Of a stretch of 64,000 nt of DNA, positions 32,985 to 44,755 are shown piece by piece (the stretch's first letter is position 1; each line of letters starts with the position of its first letter). Both the position numbers and the translations under genes were made by a program. The stretch comes from Costus lasius. Taxonomy: Eukaryota > Streptophyta > Magnoliopsida > Zingiberales > Costaceae. The stretch lies in the NCBI GenBank assembly GCA_027563935.2, contig JANVAS020000203.1, forward strand, positions 4,650,001 through 4,714,000, given 5' to 3'. The notes beneath the pieces were generated by a model, which saw only the letters and a list, made by a program, of their open reading frames with translations, was not told the DNA's origin and ran no database searches.

Positions 32985-33130
32985 TTTACCTATTGAAGAG
33001 GTGTGTCTCTTCATGAAGAGGTGAATGAACTTGGGCGCATGGGACTTGGAATGGGCGAATTGGGTTTTACCTCTTGAAGAGGTGTGTCTCTTCATGAAGA
33101 GGTGTGCCTCTTCACTTGTGAAGAGGTGCA
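32985..33130 (+). repeat. cluster of GAAGAGGTG direct/inverted repeats upstream of D TATA box
   Basis: GAAGAGGTG or its complement recurs several times (for example GAAGAGGTGTGTCTCTTC at 32995 and 33075), ending about 15 bp before the TATA box. Candidate enhancer. Confidence 0.6.
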
Positions 33131-33139
33131 CCTATTCAT

Positions 33140-33153
33140 GGGTATATAAACCC
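33140..33153 (+). promoter_or_regulatory. TATA box of D 5' LTR
   Basis: TATATAAA flanked by GGG and CCC, a short inverted repeat; 559 bp before the LTR end. Confidence 0.6.
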
Positions 33154-33713
33154 CCTTCCTCCCCCCTTGTTGAGGTTGTTGCGTTGTTGCCTTCTTGCCC
33201 TTTGTGCCCTTGTCGCCACTCCTAAAAAGAGGGAGAGGAATGTTCGCCCATTGCCTCTCCTCTTCCCTTTAGTGAGTTCGGATCTTTGGAAGTTCCTTGG
33301 CGCCCTCCTTTCCAAAGTTGGACTTTGGATTCGGTTGATTCCTGTTCGGATCTTGGTGGAGTGCTTCAAGAGTTGGACTCCGACGAAGCTCCACCTCCTC
33401 TCCTTGGCATCTCCTCTGGACTTGGTGCAAGTAATTGAGGAAGTCTCCCAAAGGCGTGGATCTTCTTCCCGAGGCTAGCACCAGGCGTGGAAGAAGAGGA
33501 CTCGAGGTTCGGCTGTGTGCGAGAGTGCATAGGGCGCACACTTGGGCGCCTGCATCGCATCTCCTGATTTGCATCAAGGTATCATCTCCTACTCACCGTG
33601 CCGATTTCCTCGCAAGACTCGATCTTCTGGTTTTTTGGGACTGGCCTGTTTCGGGGATTGCTTCCGCTGCGCTTGTCTGTAAAATTTTAAAAATCCCCGG
33701 GGTTTCCCAACAG

Positions 33714-33725
33714 TGGTATCAGAGC
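33714..33725 (+). other. primer-binding site of D (initiator-Met tRNA)
   Basis: TGGTATCAGAGC, 1 nt after the LTR. Confidence 0.93.
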
Positions 33726-33926
33726 CATCTTGCGAACTCGAATGGTGTTTTATGCTTTTATTGTATGCTCGCATGCCATCTGAAATTTTTTAAAAATTTG
33801 CATATGCGCATGAATTTTTCTAAGTAAGAAAAATTGTAAGTTTTCGTTCCTAACATCTACTCCATCTCTTTGGTTTTCGCTTTCTTCACATGGTGGGATA
33901 GACCCACATGTGAGAGAATTAATTTC

Positions 33927-35579
33927 TGTTAGGGTATGCCCTTAAGGCTAATGTTTGAGGCCTTGGGTTATTGTCAGTATCATGTATAAACTAAATATAT
34001 TTGTTTTTAAAGGCAATTGTTGTTATTCAGATTATTACATTATCTGCTGTTATATGTGTACTTCTGGGTAATGTCTCAATGATGTTCAGTTTAGCTGACA
34101 TTCAGTATTGTCCTTAGTCGAGATATCTTGGTGAACATGAGACAGCCTTGGTATGATTGAGACTAATATGTGTTCTAATCTTATAGGATGCTTCGAGCAT
34201 GGAATAAGATTTAGACACATAGGTGCATTGGATGCACTGGACTGACCCTTCTCAGGATATTCAATTGTTTGTCACAATGTGAATAATCCTTGTATGCAAG
34301 CAAGTGGCATATTCCCTCTGACTTGAGATCACTTGTGTTTCTAAGTGATGATTGGCATTATCTTGAGGTAGTTCCATATCATTTGAAAGATAGTGATTAA
34401 GGATTATCTTGGATAGTGGGCATGAGTCATGTTAGGGTACTTGTGATAGATATAGGATTGCCTCTCCTGGTTGGAGTGTGATGTTCTAAGGGGGCCCTAT
34501 GGATGAAATGGTTGAGAATGTGTATGGCCATACCTAGACGACTATGTTCATCTGATCTAACCATTTTCATCATGTTGGAATCACAGGCTTGACACGCTTG
34601 TCCGACGAGAACATCCAGTGGCAAAGGGAAACATGTGTGTCAAGTGAATGAGATTCACACTTGTGCTGTGGTTTGGGAGTAGTCTTGGAAGACTCTTTCC
34701 TTCATATTGGAAGACAGTGATGTGTTGCTAGATACCTCTCTCTGGTTGTGATAACGTAAGTTATCGTTACCGACATTGAAGGAAACCCTTAGGGTCGCAC
34801 AATTTGATGATATGGCTTACTTATGTTAGATCGTGTGGACTGGAATTATTCTAGTTCAGTTTAAAGGATTTTAAGCTCTGATTAAAAGTGAGATCTAGTC
34901 TAATCATGTTTGATTGATTAGGACATGTGATCGGTAAGCTTTGATTGGAGGATTGAAGCTTGATCGTAAAGATCAGGGGTTCAATGTGATGTGTGGTTAG
35001 ATCTTGAGCCATTTGGTTCAAAGAAGATTATGACCAGGGCTGGTTTGATTTGGTGCTTGAACCAAATTGAGATTGAACCAGTTCACTTGTGAACGCATGG
35101 TTCAATCAAAGAGGAGTTTTCGATCGCTTAAAGGGAAGTTATGGAGGGAGTTACTAATTCGGTTCTTACCATAAGTGGTGGCCGAATTTTCCTTTTTGGT
35201 GCATCCACGATTTCGAAAGCCCTCTCGCCTCCTCCTCTCTTCGCTCTCGTGTGGATCATCTTCACGCAAGGAAGAGAAGCTCGACCGGCCAAGGGGACAC
35301 ACATCATCCTTTCCTAGAGACGATCAAGACTCCTTGGTGTCTTTGCTAGCACAAGGAACACAAGGAAGAAAGTTTTTCTCATCTTGTGTGTGACATCTTT
35401 GGAGAAGAGGCACTCGCCCCTTTCATCTTCCAAGTCACCTCTCACATCATGGCACAGGTAATACTCTAACGTGTCTTATACAAGTTAAACAAGGTTGATC
35501 ATGTACTCATGTCATGCGATCCTAGTATTTCCGCTGCGACAAGGTTTTGAATAATGCTTGTGAACTAGGTTCTCTAACA
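33927..35579 (+). repeat. 5' LTR of element C
   Basis: TGTTAGGG...CTCTAACA. A more distant family-1 LTR than A and B. Leader exon ATG-GCA-CAG ends at 35457. An inverted repeat AATTCGG/CCGAATT (35156-35162 with 35182-35188) stands where other copies have the promoter hairpin. Confidence 0.95.
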
Positions 35580-35580
35580 G

Positions 35581-35592
35581 TGGTATCAGAGC
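35581..35592 (+). other. primer-binding site of C (initiator-Met tRNA)
   Basis: TGGTATCAGAGC, 1 nt after the LTR. Confidence 0.95.
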
Positions 35593-36342
35593 AAGTTGTT
35601 CTGACTTGATGCATATGGTTGCCTTGTTGTGATTCATGTTTGAGTTATTGGGTAGATCTTCTTTATGTTCACATGCGACTACATGATGCAAAGTTTACAT
35701 ATATAGTTTGCGCATGTATCATAGTTGTTTTTCAAACAAAATTATCTTCATGCGCGACTCCACTAGATCTATCTGTGCGCCTACTTCAAACACTTAGACG
35801 GGTTAACAGTTTTGAAGTCGTTAGTCAAGTCTGGACCCAACAGCCTAATCAGACTATCTGACAGCCTGGATGGGCGGCTGGATAGCACCTGTGCGTATGA
35901 TGTACAGGTGGCTATAAGCCGACTGCAGAAGGGCGTGTAGCGATGTCTGTTTGAGGCGACTAGTGAACGATCATGATTATGGCCCGGGTTCACACCCGCT
36001 TGCCGGAAATCATGTGGGACGTTCAGCCCCTAAGGCATGCATAGTCGACCATTGGGTCGACACAAGTCAGTTATGACTGGGTGCATGCAAGGGCAGTGGG
36101 TCTGACTTGGTCTGACGAATGGATATCTGTTAATGGACAGTTGTAAGGTAGTGAGGCACATAAGGAAATAAAATTGATGCCATGGGTTTTTCAAAAAATT
36201 TTATTTCTGTTTGGATCACATATAATACATGTTTAACATGTTGCATTGAGTGTTTATTTAATCTTATGTGTGCCTGGAAATTAATATATTTGATGTGATA
36301 TGCGAGTCACATTTGAAATTATTAAAATGTATAATTGACCTG

Positions 36343-38164
36343 TGATGGGGTCACCAAACATGCAACATTCAAACAACGCGTTTTGAAAACGTTTTGCTAA
36401 ATAAGTATAACTTAGTAAACCCCTTGAACTATCGTAGTTTGAAACTAGCTTGTTTTAGTAAGTAGTAGTGAAAACCGAAACTATCCTAGCATGCACTTCT
36501 AGATAAAATGAAATTTGACAAAGCTTATCATGCGATTCTATAACCTCAATTAGATCTAGCATGCGGTTCTACCATAAGCAATAAAGCTACTCTAGGGGAG
36601 AAACTCACCTTGCACCCTTTGAGAATAGAAAGGGTGACCTTCCCGTTCTTCACCGGTCCAATGGTTGAATCTCACGAAGTAGGGCCCTATGAGCTTACAC
36701 ACATAGCATTGCAGCATCCCACACATGCGTGGGTGAGTTTGACAAAAATATTAAGAGGCCATTCACATAAGAACATTCAAGGGGGAGGATAGCCTCCAAA
36801 TTCCCTTGCTAACACTTTTGAGACTAACTAGTTAAGGGGGAAAAGGGGGGGGGATGAACTTGTATGCCCTCCTTGGCCTTGCGCAACCTGAGAAGAAACC
36901 TTAGTGAGTGCAGATGAATGTTCAGAAACGTCAAGAAAACATCAGCCAAGGGAGAAGAGAGACTTAGCTAACTTAGGGTGGTGGCTTGATCTTGGCATGG
37001 GGTTGATGACACCTTCTTGAGTCTCGGATGTGTCCAGCTCCTCATCATGGCTGAGGACTCTTCAAGGCTAAAGGGAGGAAGTGGCGTGAGCTCCCATCTT
37101 CATGACAAGCGCAAGTGGAGGTGGAAGGTTGAAGAGCAAGAGGGGGGGGGGTGGAATGGAACTCTCGGCAATGGTTGGAAGAAGGGGAGGGGTTAGGTGA
37201 CACACACCATTAGAAGACACACTTCTGAAATTTGAAAATTCATTCAACTCTAGCTGGTGGCTTTACAAGAAGTTACATCATATAGGGGAGTCTCCAACGG
37301 TTAACTCCCTTCCTAAGCTCAAAAACAAGTCACACAAGTCAAGCTTGATGTAGACAACTCAAGGGCTGGTTTCTTCTTCCAAATGGGCGGTTGCTTGGAG
37401 GTTGAACTTTGGAGTCTTCAGCAGGTTGGTGAGTTCAAAAGCTGAGATGAGGATGGACTGAAAAGGCTGCTGATGGCTGACTTTGTGCAGGCTGCAGATT
37501 GGCATGGGCGGCTGGCACTTGAAGGGACTGAAGTTGTTGCAAAGTGCAGGCTGCTCCTTGACTTTGGTGGCTGGCGCATGATGGACTGAAGTGGACATTG
37601 TTTCAAGCTGCTCCTTGACTTTGATGGCTGGCGTATGTTGAGCTGAAGTAGGGACATTGAGCAGGCTGCTCCTTGACTTGATTAGAGATGAAGGCAACTC
37701 CACATGGCTGCCAACTAGGATGGTGGAATTTGGGGTGCTTGTGGTGTTGATCCATTGGGGTGGACTGATTTCTTCATGAGTTGGGCTGATGGCCCATGGC
37801 ATCTCTTGGAGTTGTCTTGACTTGATTTTGACTTGTATCCAAAGATGGAGTTGACCTATACTATTACATCAATTTCATGCACTAACCTACCATACATAAG
37901 TGGCGGATCCTAGGCATGTAACTACATGGTGTAATTAGTGGGTGGATCTAACCTACCATATGATGCAAGTTATGCTAGAAAATCTAACCTAAAGATGCAT
38001 GCAATGCAAGAGATGGAAATAACTTAAAGGATGTATGCAATGCAAGGAATGAAAATCTAACTTAAAGATGCATGCAATGCAAGAGATGGGAATTTAGGTG
38101 CCCTAGCTAGGGTAACCTTAAACTCCATTTGTATTTCCGTGGGTCATGTCGCCTCCCCACATCA
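36343..38164. mobile_element. solo LTR L (TGATG...CATCA type), unknown family
   Basis: 1,822 bp with termini TGATGGGG and CCCCACATCA, flanked by ACCTG duplicates (36338-36342, 38165-38169), cutting C's leader between homologous halves. Ends and 5-bp duplication fit a solo LTR of a Ty3-type element. It contains repeats of GATGCATGCAATGCAA (37990-38090) and a stretch shared with 16014-16060. Minus-strand frames such as 37359-37802 match nothing I know. Orientation is uncertain. Confidence 0.75.
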
Positions 38165-38278
38165 ACCTGCGTGTCAAACCATGTCTAGATAGTTTTTAAA
38201 ATGTAATTTGATTAGACATGAGCACACAGCACATATGGCAGAGGCGTTTGCAGAAGTTGGCTTCACTAGGTGGGTGGT

Positions 38279-38978
38279 CTAGAGTTCGACTCTAGAACAG
38301 ATGCATTCTATCTGGTGGGCGCATTTGTGCTGCAGATGGCGTTTGGGCCCGGGCTGGGCCGGATGAGGTACAAGAGTCCCATAAAGAGCTCAAGTAAAGA
38401 CTTTTGTTAAACTAGGGTTTTACTTATGTTTTATGGGCGTTTACCACATAAGATAATGATGCTTTCATTTACTGTTTTAAGTATACAGCACATGCATGTT
38501 TTATTCTTCAGCTATCACTATAGAATTTGTATGATAGTAAGAAGATAAAAAGACCGTTAAAATCCAACGGAAATATCGAGCTATCGATTGCCTTTTGACG
38601 CGAAACCTCACTGTTCTGACTATCGTTGGGGCCGTGTTGTACCCACTCAGTGGGCACGCCCAGCTATCTTCAGACGGTGCGCGATTACACCTACATGCTA
38701 CAGAGAAGGGATTTATCGCTTCTCATTGCTCAGCATAGCACGTGGTGGTCCAGGAAGTAGGTCAGGTCAGCTTGACCATATAGGCTACAAATTGAGCATA
38801 TGGTAGCTATATGGAGGCAGCCATCTAAGGAATCAGAAACTGTGTTGTACCAACTCAGTTGGCACAGTCTCATGGATTGCCTAGATGAAGGGGAATCGCA
38901 CGGGTTGGCGATTGGCATGGATTGCCTACCAGTGATTAGTGCTTGAACTCTCTGTGCATCTTATCTCGCCTGAGCGGG
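38279..38978 (+). other. leader hairpins of C
   Basis: CTAGAG-TTCGA-CTCTAG (38279-38295); CCCACT-C-AGTGGG (38642-38654); ACTGTG...CACAGT (38839-38868); CTCGC-CTGA-GCGGG (38965-38978). Confidence 0.5.
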
Positions 38979-39148
38979 ACGCGGAGATCAATTATGAAAT
39001 CTGGATGCCATCTCACTAAAAGAGTTTTACTCTTTCGGGCTGTTTTATTGGATTTTCAGTCAGATAAAATAGTGAGAAAAGAATCACTCTTAAGTCATGG
39101 AATGATTCTAACATGGATATTGACCTTGTTGTTCTTGTTATGTTGTAG

Positions 39149-39862
39149 ATTCCTGCAGCAACGAACACCACAGGGCTCAACTTGCGATCCATATTGGAAA
39201 AGGAGAAGTTTGCTGGGCCAAACTTCTCAGACTGGTACAGACAGCTGAAGATTGTCCTCAAAGCTGAGAGAAAGCTGTACGTCCTTGAGTCGGCAATGCC
39301 GGCTCAACCCGCTGCGAACGCCACAATGGCGGTTCGAGATGCTTATGAGAAGCACGTTAGTGATAGTACTGATGTCGCTTGCCTTATGCTTGCGTCAATG
39401 ACGCCCGAGCTCCAGCGTCAGCATGAGGATTTGTCTGCTATTGATATTATAGCAAATATCAAATTGCTGTATGCTGCACAGGCAAGGACAGAACGCTATA
39501 ACTTGACGAAACTTTTCTTTCATAGCAAACTGACTGAAGGGAGTCCAGTGGGAGCTCACGTACTCAAGATGATTGGGTACAAAGAAGCTCTAGAGAAACT
39601 GGGTCATACCATCAATCAAGAACTTGTTGTAGACATTATCTTGCAGTCTCTTCCGGCTTCTTTCGATGCGTTCATTATTAATTTTAATATGAAAAAAATC
39701 GACTGTACTCCGGTAGAATTACTGAATATGCTCTGCACTACAGAGCAGACTCTTGAGAAGGGAAAGCCTTCATCCTCTGTTTTGATGGTCCCTTCTGGAA
39801 ATAAAAAGAAGGGAAAGAAGGGTAAAACCCCTATCAAGAGCTACAACAAGGCTTTGAAATAA
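39149..39862 (+). pseudogene. gag of element C, N-terminal part, ends at a nonsense codon
   Basis: Copia Gag, about 230 residues, homologous to residues 1-229 of A. The usual ATG is ACA here, and the frame opens at 39149 straight after the predicted acceptor; the first in-frame ATG lies well inside Gag (39297). Start from the LTR exon is the only evident way to make full-length Gag. The frame ends at TAA (39860-39862), where siblings have CAG. A CCHC knuckle (CFHCGQLGHWKKDC) is still visible after the stop, just before solo LTR K. Confidence 0.85.
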
Positions 39863-39951
39863 AAGATAAAGCGGTCAAAGGACAACAGATGCTTCCATTG
39901 TGGCCAGCTGGGTCACTGGAAGAAGGACTGTAGAGCGCTCCGAGGAGAGAA

Positions 39952-41624
39952 TGAAAGAACCCCTAAATAAGGGGGGCGAAACCCTAGATAGGCGCATGTA
40001 ATTTTTAAAGCAACGGAAAGGAGGGTTTCTAGGACCTTTGATGCATGTATTATTATCAACTTAAAAACCGATTGCACAAGAGATAAAATCATACCATTGC
40101 CATCGGTTTGATGGTGTCTTAGAATCAAAGACGCAAGTGCCTCTTCTCCTTAGATGACGCACACAATGAGAAGGCGACTACTTCCTTGGCGACTTTGTGC
40201 TAGCAAATCTTCAAGGAGTCCTTCGTATGGGAAATGAGAGAGAGCTTGCTTGTTTTTCTTCTCGACTCTTCAAGGCGTGAAGAATAATGATCAACACGAG
40301 AGGAGGCGACGAGAATAGAGAGGAGGCCACACGATATGCGCTCCACACAAGACATGGAGACGTGGTTGCTAAAAATAGCCAACCTCACTCTTTCATGCGA
40401 TCATGTGTTCATGCATTTAACCAATCGCATTTTCCTCTCTTCTTTGAATTGAACCAAGCGCTCATCCATGAGCCGGTTCACTTAAGTTTGGTTCAATAAC
40501 CAAATAAACCAAGCAATCAGTCCAGACCACAATAAACACTTAAGTTCTTGATCTGACCGTCAATCTCTCGATGCTCCTGATCTGACCGATCTAGCATCCA
40601 ATCTCTCGATCAAAGCTTACCGATCTCAAGCCCTAATCAATCAAACATGATTAGACCAGATCTCACTTACAATCAGAGATTAAATCCCTTTAAACTGAAC
40701 CCGAACAATTCAGTCCACACGATCTGACTTAAGTAAGCCATATCATCAAATTGTGCGACCCTGAGGGTTTCCTCTAAATGTCGGTAACGATAATTCTCAT
40801 TATCACGATCAGTGAGGGGTATCTAGCAACACATCACTGTCTCCCGATATAAAGGAAAGAGTCTTCCAAGACTACACCCAAACCATAGCACAAGTGTGAA
40901 TCAATTCACAAGGCATGCATATTTCCTTTGCCACTGGATGTTCTTATTGGACAAGCCTGTCAAGCTTGTAACTCCAATATGATGTGCATGATTAGATCAG
41001 ATGAACACAGTCACCTGGGTATGGCCATACACTTTCTCAATCATCTCATCCAGGGGGCCCCTTTAGAACATCACACTCCTTAAACAAGGAGACGGCAATC
41101 CTATGTCTATCACTAGTGCCCTAACCTGATTCAAGCTCACCATCCAAGATAGTCTATAATCATTATGTTTCAAATGATATTGAACTACCTCAAAACAATG
41201 GCAATCATCATTTAGATAACACAAGTGATCTCAAGTCAGAGGAAATGTGCCACTTGTCACATTCAAGGAATATTCACATTGTGACAAACAATTGAACATC
41301 CTAGTAGGGTCTGTCCAGTACATCCAATGTACCCATGAGTCTACATCTTATTCCATGCTCGAAGCATCCTATAAGATTAGAACACATATTAGTCTTGACC
41401 ATATCAAGGCTGTCTCATGTTCACCAAGATATATCGACTAAGGACATAATTGCATGTCAGCCCAGCTGAACAGCTTTGAGACATTATTCAGAAGAACATA
41501 TATTGCAGCAGACAATGTAACTAACTGAATAACAACCATGCCTTTATAAACATAACAGTTTATTACATGATACTGATACATTCCCATAGGCCTCAAACAT
41601 TAGCCTTAAGGGCATACCCCAACA
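39952..41624 (-). mobile_element. solo LTR K (family 1), minus strand
   Basis: 1,673 bp, TGAAAGAACCCC...CCCCAACA on plus, with GAGAA duplicates at 39947-39951 and 41625-41629. It lies between the zinc knuckle and protease of C. Promoter hairpin at 40364-40384 (GGTTGCTA/TAGC-C-AACC, one bulge); leader ATG-GCA-ATG/GTATGATT conserved near 40100. Confidence 0.95.
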
Positions 41625-41669
41625 GAGAAGAAGGGAAGCAAGCCTTCCACTTTTGGCTCAGGTATTTTC

Positions 41670-43010
41670 GTGACTAAAGTCATGGTTGCTTCTTCTATTT
41701 CATGGGTGTTGGACACTGCATGTGGAGTTCACATTTGTTCAAATGTGCAGGAACTCAAGAGAAGAAGACAGGTGGGACAGCATGAGGTGGACCTACGAGT
41801 TGGAAACGGGGCACGAGTTGCTGCTGTTGCTGTAGGAGAATATCACATCTCTTTACCATCTGGACTTGTATTAGAACTTGACAATTGTTACTTTGTACCA
41901 AGCATAACAAAGAATATTATCTCTATTCCTGCTCTTGTCAGGAAAGGTTTTTCATTTGAATGCAAAACTTCACAGTGCTGTATTTCATTTGATGGTATTG
42001 TTTATGCAACTGGGTCGATTAACAATGGGTTATACATGTTGGACATGGAATGTTCTGTACAACAAATTGATAATAAGAAAGCCAAGCATGCTGATGACAG
42101 CACCTTGTTATGGCATAATCGTCTAGGTCATATTAACAAGAAACGCATTAAGCGGTTGCATGACTATGGACTGCTGGGATCATTCTCCTATGAGGAGCTT
42201 GGTACATGCAAGGCTTGTTTAATGGGTAAGATGACGAAGACTCCTTTTTCTAATAAAGGTAAAAGGGCTTCAGGTTTACTTGACCTTATTCACAGTGATG
42301 TGTGTGGGCCATTTAGTAAACATGCTAGAGGTGGCTATTCATACTTCATTACTTTTACTGATGATTTCAGTAGGTATGGTTATGTCTACTTAATGAGACA
42401 TAAGAGTGAATCTTTTGACAAGTTCAAAGAATTCAAAAATGAAGTACAGAATCAGTTAGGCCAAAATATCAAGGCACTTCGATCAGATCGAGGTGGAGAA
42501 TACTTGAGTCATGAGTTTAATGACTATCTGAAGGAGTGTGGGATCATCTCACAGCTCACTCCACCGGGGACACCGCAATGGAATGGTGTGTCCGAGAGGA
42601 GGAATCGAACCTTATTGGATATGGTTCGTTCTATGATGAGTCAAGCTACTCTACCTTACTCCTTTTGGGGATTTGCACTGGAAACAGCTGCAAAGATGCT
42701 AAACCGAGTGCCATCCAAGGCCATTTCAAAGACGCCATATGAGTTATGGTATAAGAAACAACCGAGCTTGACATTTATCAAGATCTGGGGTTGCGAGGCT
42801 TATGTCAAAAAGCTCGCCTCTGGGAAACTGGAAAGCAGATCTGATAAATGCATATTTGTCAGATACCCTAAAGAAACTAAGGGTTATTATTTCTACAATC
42901 CCAAGGAGAATAAAGTGTTTGTTGCTCGAACGGCTATTTTTCTTGAGAAGGAGTTTCTTCTGCAAGAGGCCAGTGGGAGAGAAATAAAGCTGGATAAAAT
43001 TCCAGAATAG
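41670..43010 (+). CDS. pol of element C, protease and integrase part
   Basis: 446 residues, protease to integrase C-terminus: LDTACG, GAG-pre-integrase (H/H and CKAC), DVCGPF, RSDRGGEY and NGVSERRN, all three catalytic acids intact. The frame is the same as gag once K and its duplicate (1,678 bp) are removed. It opens further upstream, near 41625; 41670 is only a GTG. It ends at TAG (43008-43010) where A, B and I have a Glu codon. Confidence 0.88.
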   Translation: MTKVMVASSISWVLDTACGVHICSNVQELKRRRQVGQHEVDLRVGNGARVAAVAVGEYHISLPSGLVLELDNCYFVPSITKNIISIPALVRKGFSFECKTSQCCISFDGIVYATGSINNGLYMLDMECSVQQIDNKKAKHADDSTLLWHNRLGHINKKRIKRLHDYGLLGSFSYEELGTCKACLMGKMTKTPFSNKGKRASGLLDLIHSDVCGPFSKHARGGYSYFITFTDDFSRYGYVYLMRHKSESFDKFKEFKNEVQNQLGQNIKALRSDRGGEYLSHEFNDYLKECGIISQLTPPGTPQWNGVSERRNRTLLDMVRSMMSQATLPYSFWGFALETAAKMLNRVPSKAISKTPYELWYKKQPSLTFIKIWGCEAYVKKLASGKLESRSDKCIFVRYPKETKGYYFYNPKENKVFVARTAIFLEKEFLLQEASGREIKLDKIPE

Positions 43011-43031
43011 GGACAAAGTAGTCAAGCAAAG

Positions 43032-44735
43032 TTGGATGAGCCTAAGCCAATAGATCAGGTTAATGTTCAACCTGAGGCTCAGACATCACGGGAACCGCGT
43101 AGATCGGGAAGGATTCGTCGTCAGCCTGAGCGCTATGACGGAATCTACATCATTAATGATGAACCCCTCACTTATGCGGATGCGGTCAGTGGACTGGAGT
43201 CAGCAAGATGGCTTGAAGCTATGCGAGCCGAGATGGACTCCATGTCAGATAACCAAGTCTGGAATTTGGTTGATCCGCCTCCGGGGATAATCCCTATAGG
43301 CTGCAAGTGGATCTTCAGAAAGAAGAAAGACATGGATGGTAACATAGTTACCTATAAGGGCAGGCTGGTTGCGAAAGGTTTCAAACAAATCTACGGGATA
43401 GATTATGATGAAACTTTCTCTCCTGTAGCCATGTTCAAGTCCATTCGAATTATCCTCGCGATAGCAGCATATTATGATTATGAGATCTGGCAAATGGATG
43501 TGAAAACCGCTTTCCTTAACGGAAAATTAGAAGAGGATGTGCACATGACACAACCTGAAGGTTTCATTAACCCATCAGAACGTCATAAAATATGCAAATT
43601 AAAGAAGTCCATTTATGGACTAAAACAAGCATCGAGAAGCTGGAATATTCGTTTTGATGAATCAGTTTCTGAATTTGGTTTCATCAAAAATGAAGATGAC
43701 CCGTGTGTATATAAAAGGTTTAGTGGGAGCGTGATTACTTTCCTAGTTCTCTACGTCGATGATATTTTAATCATTGGAAACGATATTCCTGAACTGCATG
43801 CAGTCAAAGCATGGTTAGGAAAATGTTTCCAGATGAAAGATTTAGGAGGAGCGACCTATATACAAGGTGTGAAGATCTTTAGAGATAGATCTAATAGGCT
43901 TCTCGGGCTATGCCAAAGTACTTACATCGATAAGGTCCTGGAAAGATTCCATTTAGAAAATTCTAAACGAGGATATCTTCCAGTCAGACATGGTCTGAAT
44001 CTTTCAAAAGGCCAGTGTCCTCAAACACAGTCTGAGAAAGATGAGATGGACAATACACCTTATGCTTCGGCTATTGGGTCCATCATGTATGCGATGTTGT
44101 GTACTCGCCCAGACGTCGCTTACGGGTTAAGCGTAACAAGTCGGTTCCAAGGTAATCCAGGGAAGGCACACTGGATTGCAGTCAAGAACGTGTTGAAATA
44201 TCTTCGCAGAACCAAAGATATGTTCTTGATTTATGGAGGTCAGGGAGAACTCAGTATTGAAGGATATACTGATGCCTCGTTCCAATCTGACCAAGACGAT
44301 TTCCGATCGCAATCAGGCTATGTTTTTAGCTTGAATGGAGGAGCAGTGGTGTGGAAGAGTTTCAAACAATCAATTGTTGCTGATTCCACAATAGAAGCCG
44401 AGTATGTTGCAGCCTCAGAAGCATCAAAGGAGGCAGTATGGATTCGTAAGTTCATTCAGGAACTTGGTGTTGTTCCTTCAAGTGCAGATCCATTGGTTAT
44501 CTTCTGTGATAACACCGGAGCGATTGCACAAGCGAAGGAACCACGGTCACACCAGAAGTCCAAGCACATACAGAGAAGGTTTCACTTGATCCGTGAAATC
44601 ATTGATCGAGGAGACATCAAGATCTGCAAGATTCATATAGATGACAATCTAGCTGACCTGCTTACAAAGCCTCTGACGCAGCAGAAGCATGAGAAGCACT
44701 GTAAAAATATGAGCTTGAGATTTCTCAACCATTAG
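43032..44735 (+). CDS. pol of element C, RT and RNase H part
   Basis: 567 residues in the same frame as 41670-43010, separated from it only by the TAG. Contains REPRRSGRIRRQPERYDG, reverse transcriptase (QMDVKTAFLNG, YVDD) and RNase H (YTDASFQSD, IEAEY in place of TEAEY, DDNLADLLTK). Ends LRFLNH-TAG before the polypurine tract. The active-site residues I can see are intact. Not expected to be translated unless the stop is read through. Confidence 0.88.
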   Translation: MDEPKPIDQVNVQPEAQTSREPRRSGRIRRQPERYDGIYIINDEPLTYADAVSGLESARWLEAMRAEMDSMSDNQVWNLVDPPPGIIPIGCKWIFRKKKDMDGNIVTYKGRLVAKGFKQIYGIDYDETFSPVAMFKSIRIILAIAAYYDYEIWQMDVKTAFLNGKLEEDVHMTQPEGFINPSERHKICKLKKSIYGLKQASRSWNIRFDESVSEFGFIKNEDDPCVYKRFSGSVITFLVLYVDDILIIGNDIPELHAVKAWLGKCFQMKDLGGATYIQGVKIFRDRSNRLLGLCQSTYIDKVLERFHLENSKRGYLPVRHGLNLSKGQCPQTQSEKDEMDNTPYASAIGSIMYAMLCTRPDVAYGLSVTSRFQGNPGKAHWIAVKNVLKYLRRTKDMFLIYGGQGELSIEGYTDASFQSDQDDFRSQSGYVFSLNGGAVVWKSFKQSIVADSTIEAEYVAASEASKEAVWIRKFIQELGVVPSSADPLVIFCDNTGAIAQAKEPRSHQKSKHIQRRFHLIREIIDRGDIKICKIHIDDNLADLLTKPLTQQKHEKHCKNMSLRFLNH

Positions 44736-44738
44736 TTT

Positions 44739-44755
44739 AAGTGCAAGTGGGAGAT
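44739..44755 (+). other. polypurine tract of C
   Basis: AAGTGCAAGTGGGAGAT. Confidence 0.9.

Larger units (their letters stand above)
32756..33712 (+). repeat. 5' LTR of D, right part
   Basis: Resumes after B. It contains more TGGGCC/AAATGGGC motifs (32756-32850), GAAGAGGTG-type direct and inverted repeats (32985-33130), a TATA box (33143) and a donor-like CATCAAG/GTATCATC at 33579. Ends TTTCCCAACA. Confidence 0.85.
35458..39148 (+). other. putative leader intron of element C
   Basis: CAG/GTAATA donor at 35458, a good match to the plant consensus; acceptor ATGTTGTAG ending at 39148. The joined frame reads M-A-Q-I-P-A-A-T-N-T into gag. It is enlarged by solo LTR L. Without splicing a TAG immediately precedes this frame. 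Confidence 0.6.

Noticed and set aside
33167..33827. 100-130 codon ORFs in D's LTR
   Set aside because: Overlapping frames on both strands across promoter, R/U5 and primer site; not conserved in F.
37359..37802. 147-codon minus-strand ORF in L
   Set aside because: Low-complexity repeated segments (LKSRSSL-like units), no recognisable domain, inside a solo LTR.
36343..38164. L as a DNA transposon or MITE
   Set aside because: TG...CA ends and a 5-bp duplication fit an LTR; the terminal similarity is short and no transposase is seen.
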